Shown here: one piece after another, positions 9,857-19,393 of the stretch
How the letters are laid out: each line of letters starts with the position of its first letter
How positions within the stretch are numbered: position 1 is the stretch's first letter
Source of the DNA: Mariniblastus fucicola
GTDB lineage: Bacteria > Planctomycetota > Planctomycetia > Pirellulales > Pirellulaceae
DNA length: 64,000 bases
Direction: 5' to 3'
NCBI RefSeq assembly: GCF_008087665.1
Contig: NZ_CP042912.1
Coordinates: 3,906,001-3,970,000, forward strand
Program-made: the position numbers and the translations under genes
Notes under the pieces: generated by a model
Told to the model about the DNA's origin: nothing
Seen by the model: only the letters and a program-made list of their open reading frames with translations
Databases searched by the model: none

Positions 9857-11107
9857 ATGAATCGCTCCTCCAAAATTCAACAACGAATTCGAACTCTGCC
9901 GGAAGGAGAGTTTCGCGAGCGCTGTTATGGATGCTATCGACCGGTCCAGCACTGTTTTTGTGCGGCAATTCCTCGAGTCGACAACCAAACGGACGTACTG
10001 ATCCTGCAGCACCAACGCGAGCGTTCGCACCCTTTCAACACGGCACGAATCGTGAATCAGGCTCTGGTTCGGTGCAAGTTACTGTTTGACAGAAACGAGA
10101 CGTTTGCCGCCCGCGACTTGCCGATCGGCGACGGCGCAGCGTTGCTGTATCCGGGTAAAGGTTCGCGACTGCTGGACGAGTTAAGTGAGGAAGAACTTCC
10201 CAAACAGCTGGTCATCATCGACGGGACCTGGGATCAAGCCAAAACGCTGTTTCGCGACGTTCCGCAATTGCATCAGCTGCCACAGGTAAAGCTGGCTCCC
10301 TCGACTCCGGGTCAATATCGAATTCGCCTGGAACCGACGGACACTTCATTGTCGACGCTCGAAGCGACCGTGCAATCGCTGCAGCAGCTTGAGCCTCACA
10401 CGACAGGGCTGGATGAACTTTCCCAGGCGTTCAACACGATGGTCGAACAACAGTTGGCTCATCCGAACGCCAGCTACGGGGACGGTTCACCGCGGCCGAA
10501 GATGGAAACGCCGAATATTCCTAGCTCCTTTCGCCGTGATCCGTCGCAAATCGTTGTCGCCTACGCCGAGGCAACGCCTGTCGATTATCAGGCGGGTATG
10601 CCGTGGACGGAACTTAATCGTCTCAAGAAACTGGCCGCGAAAGAGCCTCCGGTTTATTGCATCGCCCAGCGGATGTCGGAAAATCAAGGCCCTGCAGACT
10701 CGTTCTGCCAAACGATTACGCCCGCCAAACCGATTTCGCAAGCCAACCTGGATCACATGGGGCTTTCACAGTCCGATTTCGAGAGCCAGGTTTCCGTTCC
10801 GACGTTTTGCGAGCGCTGGAATCATTTTCTTCGGCCCGACGATTTGCTGATCGTGCCCAATCAGAAGACGATTCGACTGCTCGCGCGAACTGGAGTTCAG
10901 GTTCCCGACTACGAATTGCTCAAAGCAATCAACTTCGATCCACGAAACGAGTTTCCGGATTTGACGGAGTTTCTCAACGCAAACGATTGCTCAACTTTCG
11001 CCGCACGCCACCAGGGTCGAGCCGGCAAACGGCTCGCCAGCGCCGTCGCGCTGGTTCACCATTTTAGATCCGTGCTCGCCGACAACAACAGCCAGACCCG
11101 GCAATGA
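9857..11107 (+). CDS. DTW-domain protein (TapT-like tRNA aminocarboxypropyltransferase) with an extra C-terminal domain
   Basis: The N-terminal half (about 1-215) is a DTW domain. It has zinc-type cysteines C23, C26, C33 and C35, the QHxxERxHPFNTA segment (about 51-63) and the signature DGTW (122-125). Family members (TapT/YfiP, DTWD) add acp to uridine 47 or 20 of tRNA using SAM. Usual family length is about 200-230 residues; this protein has 416. The remaining 190 residues resemble the outline of a DnaQ-like exonuclease fold (VVAYAEAT near 245, PISQANLDHMGLS, a C-terminal ASAVALVHHF helix), but its catalytic acids appear to be missing. Activity of that half is uncertain. Confidence 0.8.
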   Translation: MNRSSKIQQRIRTLPEGEFRERCYGCYRPVQHCFCAAIPRVDNQTDVLILQHQRERSHPFNTARIVNQALVRCKLLFDRNETFAARDLPIGDGAALLYPGKGSRLLDELSEEELPKQLVIIDGTWDQAKTLFRDVPQLHQLPQVKLAPSTPGQYRIRLEPTDTSLSTLEATVQSLQQLEPHTTGLDELSQAFNTMVEQQLAHPNASYGDGSPRPKMETPNIPSSFRRDPSQIVVAYAEATPVDYQAGMPWTELNRLKKLAAKEPPVYCIAQRMSENQGPADSFCQTITPAKPISQANLDHMGLSQSDFESQVSVPTFCERWNHFLRPDDLLIVPNQKTIRLLARTGVQVPDYELLKAINFDPRNEFPDLTEFLNANDCSTFAARHQGRAGKRLASAVALVHHFRSVLADNNSQTRQ

Positions 11108-11133
11108 CTTTCGCATTACGCTACGCCACCAAG

Positions 11134-12681
11134 CTATTTGATCGTGACCTTAAACACGGTTGCGATCTCATTGGCCTTCGTTGGTGCGAGAGCAGTGAAT
11201 TTCAGGACGCCTTCTTCAAACTTCCAATCCAGCGTCTGATCGCTGCCCAGTTGCACGACTTCGTCAATGATGAATTCGCCAGTGGAACCGATCGCCAGGT
11301 GTTTGATGGCGAGAGTTGAACCAGCTTCTGGCTGGCCAAGCAAAAACACGAATATCTTTTTGCCGTCCGTGGAACGCGTGAAGCGAACATCCTTCGACGA
11401 GTATTTGTTGGTCGCGGATTGACCTCCGAAATGGCCGTCTTTAATTTGGGCTTCGCCGTAACCGTAGATCGCGTGCGGACGCGTCCCATAGATGGCCTCG
11501 CCGTACAGCTTCATGAATTCGCCAAGCCCCTTGAGTCGCTGACGTTGCTCATCGATGATCACGCCATCGGCTTTGGGAGAGATATTCAGCAATACAACGC
11601 CACGTTTACTCCACACGTCGACCATGTTTCGCACCAGCAGCGGAAGCGGTTTGTACTTTTGGTTCTGCACAAAGCACCAACCGTTGGTGCTGAGCGTAAC
11701 GTCAGTCATCCAGACGCGATCCGGCATCTCTTTCAAACCGCCTTGTTCAATGTCGAGGACACGCAGATCGTTCGGCAAGTCTTCCTGTTTGCAGATCAAG
11801 GCAACTTTCTGCCCACGCGACTCCGCGGCGTTGAAATGATGAGCCGCCATGCGTTGGCGATAGTTTTCGGGGATGACGTCCAGCCACGAATCGAACCAGA
11901 TCGCGTCGGGTTCGTATTTGTCGACAACTTCCTGGACAAGATTCAGCCAATATTCGTTGAATTCGGCCTCCGGCATATTGCCATAGAGTTTGCGAAGTTT
12001 GGGGTCGTCCGTCGACGTGAACAGGTCCTTGTCATACGGATAATAGCTCATCGTCCGCCCCTCGACAGGCTTGCCGTCTCGGCTGCGCTGCCCGGTAAAC
12101 GAATGATGAAACGTGGCGATCGTTTTCATGTTCCGCTTCTTCAGCTCGGCCAACAACTCACCCGTGATGTCGCGTTTGGGGCCTTCGGCTTTGGCGTTGT
12201 TCGGATTGACCTGACTGTCCCACATCGAGAAACCGTCGTGGTGCTGAGCCACCGGTCCGGCGAATTTCGCACCGACTGCCTGAAAGAGCTCAGCCCATTC
12301 TTGCGGATCGAAATGTTCGGCAGTAAACATCGGAATGAAGTGGTGATAGCCGAATTCCTCGACCGGACCATAGTTCTCGATGTGGTACTCTCGCGAACCA
12401 GAGCCCCATTTTTTGGGATTCTTCATGTGCATCCAACGCGGATACCACTCAGTCTTGAAAGCCGGAACGCTGTATGGCCCCCAGTGAAAGTAAATCCCCA
12501 ACTTGGCGTCATCGAGCCATTCCGGTGCACTACCGTGTTTGGAAAGCGATTCCCAGTTCGGTTTGTAGACTTCCGGATATTGTTTGGGAACAAAGGCTGA
12601 GTCGGACTCCTGAGCAACGCTGGACGTCGCGAGTATCAGACAAAGTGAAAAAAGGACTGCGAAAACGGTTCGAATTTGCAT
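11134..12681 (-). CDS. Secreted GH29 alpha-L-fucosidase
   Basis: This 515-residue enzyme has a signal peptide (MQIRTVFAVLFSLCLILATS region). Glycoside hydrolase 29 landmarks are present: KLGIYFHWGPYSVP near the N-terminus, YHHFIPMFTAEHFDPQEW, QHHDGFSMWDS, and the nucleophile motif AIWFDSW. It should remove alpha-L-fucose from glycans outside the cytoplasm, in keeping with a planctomycete feeding on algal or host polysaccharide. The ATG at 12681 is preferred over an upstream in-frame start at 12810 because it opens the signal peptide. It is convergent with the DTW gene, 26 bases apart. Confidence 0.93.
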   Translation of the reverse strand: MQIRTVFAVLFSLCLILATSSVAQESDSAFVPKQYPEVYKPNWESLSKHGSAPEWLDDAKLGIYFHWGPYSVPAFKTEWYPRWMHMKNPKKWGSGSREYHIENYGPVEEFGYHHFIPMFTAEHFDPQEWAELFQAVGAKFAGPVAQHHDGFSMWDSQVNPNNAKAEGPKRDITGELLAELKKRNMKTIATFHHSFTGQRSRDGKPVEGRTMSYYPYDKDLFTSTDDPKLRKLYGNMPEAEFNEYWLNLVQEVVDKYEPDAIWFDSWLDVIPENYRQRMAAHHFNAAESRGQKVALICKQEDLPNDLRVLDIEQGGLKEMPDRVWMTDVTLSTNGWCFVQNQKYKPLPLLVRNMVDVWSKRGVVLLNISPKADGVIIDEQRQRLKGLGEFMKLYGEAIYGTRPHAIYGYGEAQIKDGHFGGQSATNKYSSKDVRFTRSTDGKKIFVFLLGQPEAGSTLAIKHLAIGSTGEFIIDEVVQLGSDQTLDWKFEEGVLKFTALAPTKANEIATVFKVTIK

Positions 12682-12833
12682 AAGACGATTCTGGATTTTG
12701 TGGGCCAACGAACGATCGCTTCCCATCATATCCGAATCGTTTTCTATCGATCCCCTGTAAACGCAGATTCTTGGCACCCGCTGCGGCCTAACACGATTGC
12801 TGGCTCGCACGTTGAACCAACGCCAACGTTCGG

Positions 12834-13232
12834 CTAGTTCCCGGAGGCGGCAGCCTGATCAGTCGCATGCATTTCGAGAGCGTCCCAAATCGTCTTGACC
12901 AGCTCTAGTTCTTTGACTGGCTTCAGCAGATAGCGATACACGCCTGCCTCATTGATCGCAGCCTGCATGCTGGGCACACTTGGTTGACCGGTCAAAATGA
13001 TCCGTGCGGTTTCCGGAAAATGCTCGGCGACCCAGCATAGCAACTCTGTGCCTTTCATTCCCTGCATCGATTCGTCGGAAACGATGACGTCGACGCCTTT
13101 TCGTTTCAACATATGCATGGCTTCTTCAGCAGACCTTGCGCAAATTACGTCCAATGGCTGCTCGCTCAGCGTTCGCATCAAACCGCGGAGCAGGTTGTGA
13201 TTGTCATCAACAAGAAGAACCGTTGGATTCAT
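12834..13232 (-). CDS. Stand-alone response regulator receiver domain
   Basis: This 132-residue protein consists of a receiver domain only. The acidic pair D9/D10, phospho-acceptor D53 (VIVSDESMQGMKG), T81 (ILTGQ) and K104 (LLKPV) are all in place, so it should be phosphorylatable. There is no output domain and no kinase gene beside it, so its partner must be encoded elsewhere. The LTGQPSV and YRYLLKPV segments resemble receivers of the RpfG/hybrid-kinase type. Confidence 0.92.
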   Translation of the reverse strand: MNPTVLLVDDNHNLLRGLMRTLSEQPLDVICARSAEEAMHMLKRKGVDVIVSDESMQGMKGTELLCWVAEHFPETARIILTGQPSVPSMQAAINEAGVYRYLLKPVKELELVKTIWDALEMHATDQAAASGN

Positions 13233-13945
13233 GATTTTGCTCGATTGATCTTATCCGCGTTGCGCCGGTCTGAACCGGGCGGCAATAAAAGTAGAAAATG
13301 GCTGGTCAAAATTGGCTGAGACCAAACCGCGACGAGGAATCACCAACAAGAGTCAGTTCGCGACAACATATCGATTCTCAGTTTCGCGTCCGACCTTAAA
13401 AACCGTACCCCACCGACGATTCCATGCACCGACAACTGGTGCAAATATTCTGTTTCCTTTGAAAGCAATCGGCATGAATGCAAGTAGTTCGGGTTTGCCC
13501 TGAACTAAATTGAGTAACCTGAGTTTTCGTAAAACGGAAGCCACGTTGCAGTTGGCAACCGTCAGCAAATGGCACGTAAGAAACAGATGGATGCGCGGAC
13601 TGGTCAATCGTCAGTCCGGCCCAAAGAAGTTTGCTACGGGCGGTTTGCTTCAACCTCGAGCATTGCTGTCGCAACAGTGAGGACGGATTCGACTTCGACA
13701 GTTTGACGAGTTTTGAGCTTCGAAGTCGGGATAACCAACCGAATCCTTCTAACCGGATTGAAGATCGAAGGGTCGCGACGATTATATGCATCAGCTGGTT
13801 CTTTAGACACTTTTTCGCGTCGGCCGCACAACTTTGCTCCGATCGCGCCGTGAATCAATCGTACGTTGCAATAGGTCCTCAATCGCGTTCGCACTGGACT
13901 TGCTGGTCCAGCTAACGTATCCAACTCAAACAAAAGTCCAACGCT
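13233..13945. other. Long intergenic region upstream of the tad-like genes
   Basis: About 710 bases lie between the divergent receiver gene and the first TadE-like gene. Open frames here (for example 13396-13791 and 13634-14398, both minus) have unremarkable composition and overlap the tad gene antisense. I see no tRNA, strong hairpin or repeat. It presumably carries the promoter of the tad-like operon. Confidence 0.45.
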
Positions 13946-14479
13946 ATGTTTTCGTGTTTTAATCGAAACTCGAAGCCTCAAGCTGCCAAATCTTTTCGGT
14001 CCCAACTGAGGAAACCGAATCGAAAGGGTACTTCGACGGTCGAGTGCGCCCTTTGCTTGGTAGTTCTGATCCCAATCATTTTTGGAACCCTCGAATCTTG
14101 TGCGGGATATCTCGTCAAGCAATCTTTGTCGGTTTGCGCCTATGAAAGCGTACGGGCCGGGGTTGGCCGAGGCACCACGAATGCCGACATATTGACTCGG
14201 ACCTCTCAAATTCTTGAATTCAGAAACGTCAGTCTTGGTGAAGCCTCCACGACTGAATTCGCTGAACCGGGCGACGAGTACGGAATCTTTCTGATCACCC
14301 GAGACGGCTTGGCTGTTGAGGACCTTGACGCCCTTGATCCTATCACGGTACGGATTGTGGCGCCATCTGATGAGAACGCTACACCCGTTTTCAAGCACCT
14401 GCTAAATCGCAAGATCGAAGCGAGCGCCACCATGGTGCGTGAATTCGATAAACCTATTGGAAACATTACCGTCGACTGA
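13946..14479 (+). CDS. TadE-like pseudopilin protein 1
   Basis: This 177-residue protein has a basic N-terminus followed by RKGTSTVECALCLVVLIP, the TadE-like prepilin pattern (G, then a Glu at position +5 in a single membrane helix), and an extracytoplasmic C-terminal domain. TadE-type minor pilins belong to Flp/Tad pilus machines or envelope-associated derivatives. It is first of three such genes (13946, 14503, 15140) on the same strand with short gaps. No tadA ATPase or prepilin peptidase is in the window. Confidence 0.8.
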   Translation: MFSCFNRNSKPQAAKSFRSQLRKPNRKGTSTVECALCLVVLIPIIFGTLESCAGYLVKQSLSVCAYESVRAGVGRGTTNADILTRTSQILEFRNVSLGEASTTEFAEPGDEYGIFLITRDGLAVEDLDALDPITVRIVAPSDENATPVFKHLLNRKIEASATMVREFDKPIGNITVD

Positions 14480-14502
14480 ACCATCTTTCAGAACTCAAAA
14501 CC

Positions 14503-15021
14503 ATGTTGAAAACACTTCGATTGAAACGATCTAACCGTCGCGCGGAACGTCGCGGAGCCACTGCGGTGGAGTTCGCGATGGTCATTCCGATTTTCGTTCT
14601 ATTCTCGGTGATCAGTTTGGACTTTGCGAGACTCAGTCTCGCTCGACACGTCGTCCAAAACGCGGTCTATCGAGCCGGCCGCCTTGCCATGACCGAAGGC
14701 GCGACCAGAGAAGACACCATTGAAGCCGTCGATGAGTACCTGAACCTTTTTGGTTTGGAGCCGGCAGAAGGTGCAATCATCGTCGGGCAAGTTTATCTTG
14801 ACGACGACGGCCACGTTATGCCGGTCAACACAACCGACGAATTCGATAGTTCAGCTGTCGAATTTCACGTGGAAGCAAGTGTTCCCTTTGACAACGCAAC
14901 CGTTGTGCTCCCAGCTTTCTTTTCAAGCTGGGTCGAAGACCGGGAAATCGGATCACAAGTTCGTGTCCGCTCGGAACGCTATAGCGGATTTTTTAATCCG
15001 GCTGAAGCTTACGCAGATTGA
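14503..15021 (+). CDS. TadE-like pseudopilin protein 2
   Basis: This 172-residue protein has an arginine-rich leader followed by RRGATAVEFAMVIPIFVLF, the classic TadE motif with Glu five residues after Gly. One membrane helix and a soluble domain of about 120 residues rich in acidic residues follow. It lies 23 nt after the first TadE gene, so probably in the same transcript. It is expected to sit in the inner membrane with its C-terminus outside. Confidence 0.85.
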   Translation: MLKTLRLKRSNRRAERRGATAVEFAMVIPIFVLFSVISLDFARLSLARHVVQNAVYRAGRLAMTEGATREDTIEAVDEYLNLFGLEPAEGAIIVGQVYLDDDGHVMPVNTTDEFDSSAVEFHVEASVPFDNATVVLPAFFSSWVEDREIGSQVRVRSERYSGFFNPAEAYAD

Positions 15022-15139
15022 TGATACCCAAAAGATGCCCAACGTCTAACGATGTTCAACGATAACGCCTAATCAGAAATAACACTTTGTTCCCGAACCA
15101 GCAACTTTGGTTGGGGTTCTGACGCAACCGGAGAAACCA

Positions 15140-16894
15140 ATGCAAAAAGTTGCTTACCAACGTCGAGGGGCAATTGTTCCTTTGTTCGCTATCGTCCTTC
15201 CAGCACTTCTCGTTATCAGTGCGATTGCAATCAATCTGGCATACGTCCAGCTGTCAGATACTGAAATGCAAATTGCAGTCGATGCCGCCACCCACGCCGG
15301 AGGGCGTCGATTGGGGACGCCAAGGCCCAATGCAGATGGCTCAGTGCAGACTCTCGCGGAAACAAAAGCAGAAGTGATTGATTTTGCCGCTGAAATTGCA
15401 GCCATGAACAAGGTAGCAGGCAGCCCAGCCGCAATCTCGGAATCAGACATGCAGTTTGGCCGTTCAACGCGAGTCTTGCGAAGCAACGGCACCATGGCAC
15501 CGTATCAGTTCCAGCCCACGGTCGGCAACCAGATCCCGAGTAGCTTTCGAATTATCAGTAACGACATAGAACTGCCGCATGCGATCGGGGCGGCAGGCAT
15601 GGCCGATTCGTTCACAGTCAAAGCTGACGCTGTTTCAACACAGGTTGACCGCGATTTGGTCCTCGTGCTCGATCGATCAGGCTCGATGATTTATTTCGAA
15701 GACGAAGCGTTGTTTGAAGACACGCTTTACGATCTCAGCCAGGAAACGTATACAGTCGAAAGTGAAACGACTTATGAATACCGCGTTCAATGGAGAAGGG
15801 CGGACTCGTCGGGTAGTTGGAGCAACTCGTCACACGGACCATATATGACGGAGGCAGAATTCGCCGTCTATCCAAGCTTTCCATCACGCAACGATTACCG
15901 GCTAAATTACTCGAACCAAAGAACACGAAGTGGTGGAAGTAGCGAAACTCGCTACAAGATCAGCAACTCCGAATATCAGGACGGGAAGGATGGCGTTTAC
16001 GATCGTTGGTACACGAAAAACGTAATATACTGGTTAGAGGTTGATCAGAACAACCAGCACACACTTGGCGACGACCCTGACACATGGGCTGATGGACTTA
16101 CGACGGACCAACAACGTGAGGAACTGACGACGAACATGGCATTGTATGCTCATGATTATCGTTACCGGTACAAATTAAATAACTCGAGCATTAGTTCTTC
16201 TTCTCAGATCAATAGTCGCCAGGCCCCTGCCTATAGCCGATGGTATCACCTTGAACGAGGAGTTAACGTGTTCCTGAATGTACTTGGTGGCGGAGTTGAC
16301 CCGGATGGAACAGTACGAGACGGTACGGTTCAAAAGGAGCAGGTCGCGATCCTACCGTTCAATGCTTCGCCTGATACGCAGAACAGTAACAAGAACCCTG
16401 ATTTCGACTACGGTCTTCAGGACGATGGGTTCCCCGCGGCCTACGTCAACGACAGTAGCGAGCCAGGCTATGACGTGCCCTATGAGGGTTCAACGATTTC
16501 GATCAGAGACGTTCTTCCCACGATCTGCCCCTATGCTGGTACCGCCATCGGCGACTCGATGCGAGAAGGAGCCTGGCTGATTCGGAACATGACTGTCGAC
16601 GACACTGACGCGAGAGCGCGAGCGTTTGCAGCTAAGACGATTGTTGTGCTGACCGATGGCGATAGTAACACCGGCGACGATCCCGTCGATGTCGCCCGAG
16701 AGGAACTTGCCCATCAGGACGTGATCGTTCACACGATCACATTCACACCGGGTGTGTCAGCGAACGGGAAAAGCAAAATGGCTGACGTCGCCATGTACGG
16801 GCGCGGCAAGCACTATCACACCGACTCGGGAGCAGGTTTGTCGAAAATCTTCGAAGAAATCGCCAACAACCTGCCGACCATTCTGACTCAATAG
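15140..16894 (+). CDS. TadG-like protein with an interrupted von Willebrand A domain
   Basis: This 584-residue protein begins with a TadG-type N-terminus (RRGAIVPLFAIVLPALLVIS, membrane helix about 12-35). The VWA metal site is complete: DRSGS at 178-182, Thr468 in AGTAIGDSM and Asp506 in VVLTDGDSNTG. Between the first motif and the next helix lies an insertion of about 185 residues (185-370) rich in Tyr, Ser, Asn and Trp. The ATG at 15140 follows GGAGAAA and starts the TadG leader; the in-frame upstream start at 15107 lacks support. It ends the TadE/TadE/TadG set and is followed by a strong terminator. Confidence 0.87.
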   Translation: MQKVAYQRRGAIVPLFAIVLPALLVISAIAINLAYVQLSDTEMQIAVDAATHAGGRRLGTPRPNADGSVQTLAETKAEVIDFAAEIAAMNKVAGSPAAISESDMQFGRSTRVLRSNGTMAPYQFQPTVGNQIPSSFRIISNDIELPHAIGAAGMADSFTVKADAVSTQVDRDLVLVLDRSGSMIYFEDEALFEDTLYDLSQETYTVESETTYEYRVQWRRADSSGSWSNSSHGPYMTEAEFAVYPSFPSRNDYRLNYSNQRTRSGGSSETRYKISNSEYQDGKDGVYDRWYTKNVIYWLEVDQNNQHTLGDDPDTWADGLTTDQQREELTTNMALYAHDYRYRYKLNNSSISSSSQINSRQAPAYSRWYHLERGVNVFLNVLGGGVDPDGTVRDGTVQKEQVAILPFNASPDTQNSNKNPDFDYGLQDDGFPAAYVNDSSEPGYDVPYEGSTISIRDVLPTICPYAGTAIGDSMREGAWLIRNMTVDDTDARARAFAAKTIVVLTDGDSNTGDDPVDVAREELAHQDVIVHTITFTPGVSANGKSKMADVAMYGRGKHYHTDSGAGLSKIFEEIANNLPTILTQ

Positions 16895-16922
16895 AGCCTA
16901 TCTGAACCAAGCTTTCTCGATC

Positions 16923-16957
16923 AGCCTCCTCGATTCCAAAAATCGAGGAGGCTCTTT
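16923..16957 (+). terminator. Strong Rho-independent terminator after the TadG-like gene
   Basis: A perfect 13-bp stem with a 4-5 nt loop is followed by a T run (CTTTT). It closes the TadE/TadE/TadG transcript. Confidence 0.93.
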
Positions 16958-17119
16958 TCGTTAGGCGGAAATATGCAACCCGATGGACCATGCAAAACTT
17001 TCGTAGACCTACATGGCTTTCTTGGGCAATATCCCGCACACTGCATTTACGACTTTCCTAAACATCGCAGACGTGGCATAAATCAAGTGCTCGCCAATTT
17101 TCGCCCGCACCAAGCCAAC

Positions 17120-18166
17120 ATGTTCGAACGTTCCATCAATCACAGTTACCAGGATCCGGTCGATCTGATCTGGCTAAAAGCAGCGGCGGATCTGGGCCTC
17201 AAGATCGCTCGGTCGGCAGACGCATTTGCGGCCTATGACGGCAATGGCACGCTTACTATTGCGACGGCCGAACACTTCGATGCAGATGACTGTTTGGCGC
17301 AAATGATCTTCCATGAGATTTGTCACTGGATGATTGCCGGGCGACGAGGTTTCCAGCTGGAAGATTGGGGGCTTTCCAGCATCGACGATAGCGATATTGT
17401 CTATGAGTATGCTGCGATCCGCCTACAAGCCGCACTTTCACGTCCTTACGGGCTGCGATCATTTATGGCGGTGACGACCGACTGGCGTCCGTACTGGGAG
17501 TCGCTCCCGGAAGATCCACTGGGCGATGGAGATGATCCGGCGATCCCGTTGGCTCAAGACGGCCACTTCATGTCGCGTTTGGAACCCTTCGAAGCGGTGC
17601 TCAAGCGTGCCCTGTCCGCGACCGCGACGATTGCCGACGCGGTCCGTGGTGCGACGGAGCCATCGTCGCTCTGGAGCATTACTAAGCCTCGCCATCGACT
17701 GGGATCGCTGTTGTCAGAATCGGATAGCTTGAAGTGTGGCACGTGTGCCTGGGCGTCTTCTGACGATGATGCAGGTTCCATTCTGGGATGCCGTCAGCAC
17801 AAGGAGTTTGAGCAGCCTGCTCCCGCGGTTAAGCGCGATGAGCATGCTTGTGAGAAGTGGGAACCGAAGTTTACGATCGAAGACTGCGGTTCTTGTGGAG
17901 CCTGCTGTCGCGAGGGATTTGATATTCTGACTGTGACTGATGACGATCCGTTCAAGAGGCTTCACCCTGAACTGGTTCAACTTCGTGACGATGGTGAGCA
18001 TGGCGTTCCCAGGCCTGATGGGCTATGTGTTGCGCTCGATGGTGATGGTGAGGCGTCGCCGTATCGCTGTCGACATTACGATTCGAGACCACGGAACTGT
18101 CGTGATTTTGAAGTCGGAGAAGACGGCTGTTTGCTGGCCCGCCGCCGCGTCGGCTTGAGCCGCTAA
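17120..18166 (+). CDS. HExxH metallopeptidase-like domain fused to a YkgJ-type CxxCxxCC domain
   Basis: With ATG 17120 the protein has 348 residues. The N-terminal part carries HEICH (65-69) in a helical context (AQMIFHEICHWMIAG), as in zinc metallopeptidases. The middle has a further cysteine cluster (C206, C209, C224, C244). The C-terminus holds CGSCGACC (256-263) with downstream CVALDGDGEASPYRCRHYDSRP, the pattern of the YkgJ/DUF-type zinc- or iron-chelating family. No signal peptide is seen, so it is likely cytoplasmic. The open frame extends to 16973 but the extra residues are unlike the rest. The function is unknown. Confidence 0.7.
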   Translation: MFERSINHSYQDPVDLIWLKAAADLGLKIARSADAFAAYDGNGTLTIATAEHFDADDCLAQMIFHEICHWMIAGRRGFQLEDWGLSSIDDSDIVYEYAAIRLQAALSRPYGLRSFMAVTTDWRPYWESLPEDPLGDGDDPAIPLAQDGHFMSRLEPFEAVLKRALSATATIADAVRGATEPSSLWSITKPRHRLGSLLSESDSLKCGTCAWASSDDDAGSILGCRQHKEFEQPAPAVKRDEHACEKWEPKFTIEDCGSCGACCREGFDILTVTDDDPFKRLHPELVQLRDDGEHGVPRPDGLCVALDGDGEASPYRCRHYDSRPRNCRDFEVGEDGCLLARRRVGLSR

Positions 18167-18356
18167 AAACGATCTGACTAAACTACTCGATTCGTTTCGG
18201 GACCGTTGGCTGCCGCATTCAAGGCTGATTTCGTTGCAGCATGCCCGGGCAGGGCAAAAGCATGACGAACTCGATTCTCGCACGCACGCCACTACAAAGA
18301 ATCAACCGCTCGCGTTCTAATTGAGCGTTCAATTGGCCACCCAAACAGGAACATCC

Positions 18357-19367
18357 ATGAAGACTCTCTTTTGCTCTCTCGCCATCGTTGGCTTGGCTCT
18401 TACGACTCACGCTGTGTCCGCGCAGGATGCTGAAACCGTAGCTCCTGTTCGGATGGGATGCGGCATGATGACCTTTGACACGGTTCCTGGCTGGGGACTG
18501 CGTCCTGACGGCAACTCCGCGATTGGGCCAACACATGGCGGTGTCGTTGTCGATTCGGCGGGTCATATTTACACCAGCGCGAAACAGGGCGTCTACGTTT
18601 TTACGCCTGAAGGCCAAGTCGTGAAATCGTACCTGGGCAAAGATTACTCCAATATGCACGACATCGAAATTCGCACCGAAGACGGAATCGAATACATCTA
18701 TGGTGCTCGCAACGAAGCAGCCGAAGCGGTCAAGTTCAAGGCTCACGGCGGCGAGATTGTTTTGAAGATGCCATTCCCGGAAGCCTCAGGGTTGAAGCCC
18801 AAAGCCTATCGCCCAACGGCAATTACCGTCGCCGAAAATGGAGACATCTATGTGGCCGATGGGTACGCCAGCAATCTTATTTTTCGATTCGACAAAACGG
18901 GCAAGTACCTGAGCCACTTCGGTGAAAAGGGCAACGACCTGAAACAGTTCAACACCTGTCACGGCATGACGCTGGATACGCGTTATGACAAACCACGACT
19001 GTTAATCTGCGATCGGAACCACCAACCCAAAGGCCGCCTGGTCCACTACGATCTGGACGGCAACTTCATCGAAGAAGTCGTCACTGGACTCGGCATGCCA
19101 ACCTCGGTTGCCATCCAGGGCGACTACGTTTCGGTGCCTGATCTTCATGGCCGACTCGTGATCCTCGACAAGAGCAACACGATCATGGCTGTTTTGGGGC
19201 ACAACACAAATCCGGACACACGACGCAATTTCAACGTTCCGCAGAAAGACTGGATCGAAGGCACGTTTAGCGGCACCCACGGATCGTACTGGGACAAAGA
19301 AGGCAACCTCTATGTCCAGGACTGGAACGTGTCCGGCCGCTTGATGAAACTGGTTCGAGTAAAGTAG
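18357..19367 (+). CDS. Secreted NHL-repeat / six-bladed propeller protein
   Basis: This 336-residue protein has a signal peptide ending in AVSA-QDAE. The mature part has repeated NHL-like blades (GVVVDSAGHIYTSAKQGVYVF, AITVAENGDIYVADGYASNL, GSYWDKEGNLYVQDW), as in peptidyl-alpha-hydroxyglycine lyase-like propellers. The catalytic function cannot be assigned. The ATG at 18357 opens the signal peptide; the 12 upstream in-frame codons are ignored. It is convergent with the SBP56 gene. Confidence 0.82.
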   Translation: MKTLFCSLAIVGLALTTHAVSAQDAETVAPVRMGCGMMTFDTVPGWGLRPDGNSAIGPTHGGVVVDSAGHIYTSAKQGVYVFTPEGQVVKSYLGKDYSNMHDIEIRTEDGIEYIYGARNEAAEAVKFKAHGGEIVLKMPFPEASGLKPKAYRPTAITVAENGDIYVADGYASNLIFRFDKTGKYLSHFGEKGNDLKQFNTCHGMTLDTRYDKPRLLICDRNHQPKGRLVHYDLDGNFIEEVVTGLGMPTSVAIQGDYVSVPDLHGRLVILDKSNTIMAVLGHNTNPDTRRNFNVPQKDWIEGTFSGTHGSYWDKEGNLYVQDWNVSGRLMKLVRVK

Positions 19368-19393
19368 TTCGGCTGGTCGAAGGCTCTTCGGAA

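Noticed and set aside
11419-12600. 393-residue + strand frame opposite the fucosidase
   Set aside because: It is a shadow of the GH29 gene, with no motif or signal and unlikely composition.
13634-14398. 254-residue minus-strand frame across the tad-like gene
   Set aside because: It is mostly antisense to the TadE-like gene, without start context or family resemblance.
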